Shown here: piece after piece, positions 59,720-64,000 of the stretch | Layout of the letters: every line of letters begins with the position of its first letter | Position numbering within the stretch: the stretch's first letter is position 1 | Assembly (NCBI RefSeq): GCF_040939455.1 | Contig: NC_134110.1 | Location: 98,113,001 to 98,177,000 of the forward strand | Direction: 5' to 3' | DNA: 64,000 bases | From: Microcebus murinus | Lineage: Eukaryota > Chordata > Mammalia > Primates > Cheirogaleidae | Translations under genes and position numbers: made by a program | Notes under the pieces: model-generated | The model's database searches: none | Told to the model about the DNA's origin: nothing | Seen by the model: the letters and a program-made list of their open reading frames with translations, nothing else

Positions 59720-60267
59720 CTGAAAAAGAGAAAACATTTAGAAAACATTTAATATGACAGCACAACGAGAAAGAAGAAATAAGCAATTATTAGCTTTTTG
59801 TGCTAATGGAACAAGCCTCTCTGAATTATGTCTTCAGTTTCTTTTCTGCCAACAATAACAAGCAGCTAGATTGCTACTCACAGAGGGCCATTTCCAGCAC
59901 AACTCCACTTACTCCTCTCTCCAAAAGTCACAAGCCCTCAGGAATCAGGAGCCCTTGCTGCATAGAAGCAATGAGAAAGGGAACAAAGACTTGCAATATG
60001 GCAGAGGAAATGGTTAGAGGAATGGTTAGAGGAATCTAAACAGTTACAGGAATAGAGCCAAATGTTATACCGAGATTTTGAGTCTGGGCAATGAAGAGGA
60101 TCAATGATAGCTTTAAAATACACAGGAAGCTCACAGAAAAAAGGGGTTGAGAGTGGGGAAACCTGTGATGAGATGAGTTCAAATTTGACACGGCCAATCA
60201 CTAAATTTGGGGGTCAGGAAAAAACTCAGATGCTTCTAGTTTGATATCTTACTTTAGTGATAAAGAA
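59720..60267. other. Intron, nothing recognised
   Basis: Includes a tandem pair of a 12-bp unit, GGTTAGAGGAAT (about 60013-60036). Nothing else recognised. Confidence 0.5.
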
Positions 60268-60490
60268 ACTAGGAAAACAGCCTGAGTAACATAGAGACCC
60301 TATCTCTACAAAAAATAAGAAAAATTAGCCAGGTATGTTGGCATACACACACCTGGCATGTACACAGCTATTCGAGAGGCTGAGGTGAGAGGATTGGTTG
60401 AGCCCAGGAGTTGGAGGCTGCAGTGAGCTATGATTGCACCACTGCACTACAGCCCAGGAGACAGAGCAAGACTCTGCCAAAAAAAAAAAG
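60268..60490 (+). repeat. Alu, old, incomplete
   Basis: AGCCTGAGTAACATAGAGACC, AAAATTAGCCAGGTATGTTG, AGGTGAGAGGATTGGTTGAGC and GATTGCACCACTGCACTACAGC. The left arm is partly missing. Confidence 0.9.
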
Positions 60491-61189
60491 AAACTAGAAA
60501 AGCTACAAACATGAACATAAAAGAGGTTGTACCAAGGGAGATAATATACATAATAGAGGAAGAGGGCTATGGAACTATCCCTGGGGAATGCCTACACTCA
60601 AACAGTGAAAGACAGAAATCATCAAATAAGATCATTAAAAAACGACCAGAGAAAGGTTAAAGGGAGCTCCAAATGCATAAAATGTACAACACAAAGCGTG
60701 AACCCTAATGTAAACCATGAAGCTATTAACAAAAGTCTATCAATATTAGTTCATGAATTAGAACAAATGTGCCACACTAATGCAAGATGTTAGTGATAAG
60801 GGCAACCCTAAGGGGAAGGAAGATATATATGGGAATTCTGTGCATTTTCAATTTTTTTAATAAAACAAAAACTGCTCTATTAATAAAAATTTTTAAAATT
60901 TTAAATCTAATTTTACAATCTAAAATTGTATTTACTTAGCAGAAGGCTTGTATCTGTGTCATTTCTCCATTTCTGTGATTTGTATATAGTTCTAAATTTG
61001 CAAAATTGTCCTTAATTGTTTCATGGATGGTTTCTCCCTTGTCTCCTCTATTATTGGTTGTTATGAAAAACTTGCTTTTATTTAATATTGATGTCAGTAT
61101 ATAAACTGCTGTAAAATCATGTAATTTAATACTATAAATACCTAGTACCTGGTTTCCTTTGCTCTGATCTAATTATTAACTAAGCCTTC
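60491..61189. other. Intron, nothing recognised
   Basis: AT-rich non-coding sequence. Overlapping open frames at 60430-60660 and 60569-60793 share the region in different frames and have no motif. Confidence 0.5.
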
Positions 61190-61735
61190 TATGCTTTGCT
61201 TTCTGATGCTGTGGCAGAGACCCTGGAGACCACATTTCTGTTTCCCAGCTGGCTCCCTGTTAGGCTGTGCCAAGAGCAGGAGCTAGAGGCTGACTGCAAG
61301 GATGGAGGAAGAACGGACTTTCCCCCGTTGACTCCTGTTCCTGTGAGCATCACCCCAGAAAGACTCCTTCGCCCTGGCAGCAGCAGTTCTTTTCCATGGC
61401 AGCAACAAATCCAGTTTTTCCAGTGCTAGCAGAAGCAGCCTCATCACACATCCTCAGAGACACCAGCACTAGCCAACTCAAGGGGCCTGGTCCCAGACCC
61501 ACAAGGCTCTTTCTCAGAGTTCAGAGACACCAACATCAGATGAGCAAAACCTCTTCAAAGGTTTAAATTTCAGCTTCACTCAGCACCTCCTCCAAGAATG
61601 CAAGTTTTCACTAAATCACTATTCCAATCTCTTACCTTTGCTCCCACCAGCACACAGCTTTATGGGTGGTATCTGCACTTGCTACCTCTCTGACACTTAA
61701 AAGTCACTTTTTTGTTTGTTTTCAGAGCAAAATAA
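61190..61735 (+). repeat. Possible old repeat of unassigned family
   Basis: Higher GC than the surroundings, with TTCCCAGCTGGCTCCCTGTTAGG, AGCAGCAGTTCTTTTCC, and many CAGCA/CAGAGACACC words. This layout looks like an interspersed repeat, but I cannot name the family. The plus-strand open frame at 61196-61429 (77 codons) is not supported as a gene. Confidence 0.35.
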
Positions 61736-62439
61736 ATTAGCAAATTTATACCTAGTTAATAATTCTTCATATCAAATTATCTCTATTAAAATAAAAACTT
61801 TTTAAATAACCAGAGTGGTTAAGGGGAGCTCAGAGACACTACGCTGTTGCTAAAACTGAAGTATAGAGGTTTCAAAGGAGGGAGCTATCAGTGACGATGA
61901 ACACCACAGAGAAGTTCAGGCAAGTTTAAAATTTATATACAATACCCATGATTCTATTGAAAAGATAAGTCTTCTATACCCAAATATCAACCACAAGCAA
62001 CATCGTAATGAAGAAAAATAAAACTCCTCTTTACCAGAATAAGGAAGGGATTCACTTAGGGATTAAGAACTCCGAATACAATAGGACATGAAGACAAGTA
62101 TGCTAAGGGGACACAAGGCCACAATAAACCTAAATACAGTGATTTAACAAATATTTATGGAGCACCTACATAGCAGATACAGTGCAAGACATGCGGGATA
62201 TAATGGTAGGCAAAAATAGATACTGTCTAGGATCTCATATACCTTACAGTCTAGTACAGAAAGGGAAAGGAAACTCTGAGGAAGAGACCTGCAGATGAGT
62301 GAGCATTCACCACCATTGAGATCTCTGCTGTCCCTCTCATCACAAAGGTAAGTCAAATGTGACTGCTGCATGAAAAAATAGCAAATCACTGAGCTGGTGT
62401 TGCTTTTAAAATCACTGAAAAAATTACTAAATGATGCTA
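61736..62439. other. Intron, little recognised
   Basis: About 62150-62280 has TTAACAAATATTTATGGAGC, ACATAGCAGATACAGTGC and CTTACAGTCTAGTACAG, an old MIR/L2-type layout. The rest is unrecognised. Confidence 0.4.
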
Positions 62440-62570
62440 TAGAATCCTAAAGCTAACTTTGTTAGGTATTTCTGATTAAATTATAAACATCTTCAAGGAA
62501 GAGGCCATAAATCTTTCTTTGTATTCCCATATTATGCAGAGAGCTCAATAAGTATAATTGTCAAAGCCAA
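62440..62570 (+). repeat. L2 LINE 3' end fragment
   Basis: TTCAAGGAAGAGGCCATAAATC, TTTGTATTCCCATATTATGC and GAGCTCAATAAGTATAATTG match an L2 3' end. Confidence 0.6.
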
Positions 62571-62909
62571 GATTAGGAGGAAGGCTAAGGTTCATGAGGC
62601 CAAACTCATTATTTTCTGTTTTGTTTTCTAATCAAGGTTTTGTTTTTTGTTTGTTTTTTTTTAATCAAACTACTGTAGGGAGACAAATAGCTGGTTTACT
62701 AGCTGGCATGTCACTCTCAGTAAGCTACTGCTGTACACACCTATGAATACCTCCTACCTCATCATGCAACGTCACCCAACAATGTAATGTTCGATGTGCT
62801 TTTTATTAATAAAAATCTCATATTTAAATTATATACTACTTGATACTTTAAAAATACTTCAAAATCTGGGAGTATAAATGTTCATAAATGGTATTAATTT
62901 GTGGAGGCA
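62571..62909. other. Intron, nothing recognised
   Basis: AT-rich, non-coding. Confidence 0.45.
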
Positions 62910-63030
62910 ATTACTCCCAGTTCCCTGGTCTTGGACTTTCCACACTCCAGAACTGTAAGAAATAAATTTATGTTGTTTATAAGACACCCAGGTTATAGTA
63001 TTTTAGTATAGCAGCTGAAATAGATTAAGA
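62910..63030 (+). repeat. MaLR-type LTR fragment (MLT1/MST), 3' end
   Basis: CTTGGACTTTCCACACTCC, AGAACTGTAAGAAATAAATT, TGTTGTTTATAAGACACCC and GCAGCTGAAATAGATTAAG are the 3' end of a mammalian MaLR LTR. Confidence 0.85.
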
Positions 63031-63415
63031 TGCCTACTTTCCTTCAGGAGTCTGGAATTTTGGTGTATTCTAGGCGTATTCTAGGTGTATTCTAGGTGAC
63101 TAATCTCCAATAAAAACCTTGGGAGCTGAGTCTCTGATGGGTTTCCTGGACAAAAACTACACACAAATGTTGCTGCATTTTCGACACTGGGGGAAGATGC
63201 ACTGTGTATGACCCCCCATGGGAAAGAAAGAGCATGAGGAATCCTGCACATGGATTCCTCTAGACACAGCCTGTGTCTTTGTCCCTGTGGCCCAGCTGTG
63301 TATCCTAGCTACATCTCTGTAATAAATCTTAGCTGTGAGTACAACTATATGCTAAGCCCGTGGGTCTTTCTAATGAATCTCCTTACACAGTGTGAACCCA
63401 GCTGAGAATTCACAA
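63031..63415 (+). repeat. Second LTR-like sequence, with an 11-bp triplicate
   Basis: CCAATAAAAACCTTGGGAGC, TGTATCCTAGCTACATCTC, TAATAAATCTTAGCTGTGAG and ATGCTAAGCCCGTGGGTC are LTR-like (AATAAA-type signal, tail repeats). GTATTCTAGGY is repeated three times at 63065-63097. Family not named. Confidence 0.55.
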
Positions 63416-64000
63416 TTTTTTATTTTCCACCTATAATGGCAACTAACAGAGGAAAGCACTTCACAATTATTAGGTTAATCAGAAGATGAAAGCAAAGAGA
63501 CAGATTAAGATTCTGTTTTCTAACAATAATGGTGAAATTGGTCATATAAGTGAAATCTTAAACTGTGAGTCTTTAGATGACTATGTCTTAAATTAATTTT
63601 CTCAAACTCAAGAACTGATTATGGAGCAATATACTTTGGACAAAAAAAAAAACATGGTATTCTCACCCAGTCAACCACTCAACATGAAAAACTTCCGGAC
63701 AATGGTTTGCAACAAGAACCTAGACCATTCTGCAATAGGACATATGATGATTTTCTTTCATCTTTTATGATATTTGTGCATCAAAATATTCTTGTTACAA
63801 AAAGGTCTGCTATGTTCAAATTCTTATTAAAATTTCTAATAGCTGTTTTTCACTCTTTCTTTATTCCTACTTCTGTTAATTTTTCACAAAATGACTAAAA
63901 ATCTATTTTTAAATGGTCTATTAGACCCAGATGGCAAATTGTGACAGTTATTTTTTCTGCCATATTGAGGGTTAAATAAACATGAATAGATTGAAATTAT
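63416..64000. other. Intron, nothing recognised
   Basis: AT-rich non-coding sequence to the window end. The open frame at 63707-63898 has no motif. Confidence 0.5.

Larger units (their letters stand above)
59720..64000 (-). other. ATP6V1H: ATP6V1H intron, continues past the window
   Basis: The intron upstream in gene sense of the 59527-59719 exon. Only its 3' 4.3 kb is visible, holding an Alu and LTR remnants. No further exon is seen here, so the exon encoding residues before 227 lies beyond 64000. Confidence 0.85.

Overview
This window is nuclear DNA of a primate, most likely a Malagasy lemur or another strepsirrhine. The young Alu copies carry the strepsirrhine form: a linker reading roughly TTAATTGGCCAACTAAAAATATATA before the second arm, and an arm reading GCTGACGCCACGGCACTCACTCTAGCC. 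The L1 3' ends (ATTTGTACCCCCATAATATGCTGAAATAAA) form one young family. Species is not resolved.

The only host gene seen is ATP6V1H on the minus strand (subunit H of the V1 sector of the vacuolar proton pump). Five consecutive internal coding exons are present: 59527-59719, 41053-41231, 38250-38375, 17659-17760 and 3448-3561. Each has GT-AG splice sites, and all phases join. Together they encode about 238 residues, roughly 227-464 of the 483-residue human protein by my count. The 5' exons lie beyond base 64000. The last coding exon (about 19 residues) lies before base 1. The rest of the window is intron.

Layout: 1-9.5 kb is old intron with L2, MIR and MER5A debris. 9.5-15.1 kb holds two 3' L1 pieces flanking a 1.9 kb unclassified block. 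15.1-19.5 kb has MER2, MIR, an exon, L2 and an old Alu. 19.7-31 kb is a nested structure: an LTR-PBS retroviral remnant, a 6.67 kb full-length but broken L1, and two young Alus, each with target-site duplications. 31-38.2 kb has hAT debris and L1 pieces, including a young L1 inserted into an old one. 38.2-41.6 kb has two exons, a tiny retrocopy and a U6-like pseudogene. 42.5-48.4 kb is old L1 broken up by MER1, hAT, a micro-L1, an Alu and a CpG-rich piggyBac-like piece. 48.4-58.9 kb has many Alus, MIRs and a micro-L1. 59-64 kb has one exon followed by LTR remnants.

I found no new molecular system. The most unusual items are several extremely short retrotransposition events with clean target-site duplications, the piggyBac-like fragment, two Alus using overlapping target sites, and an Arg-to-His change at an ATP6V1H exon end.
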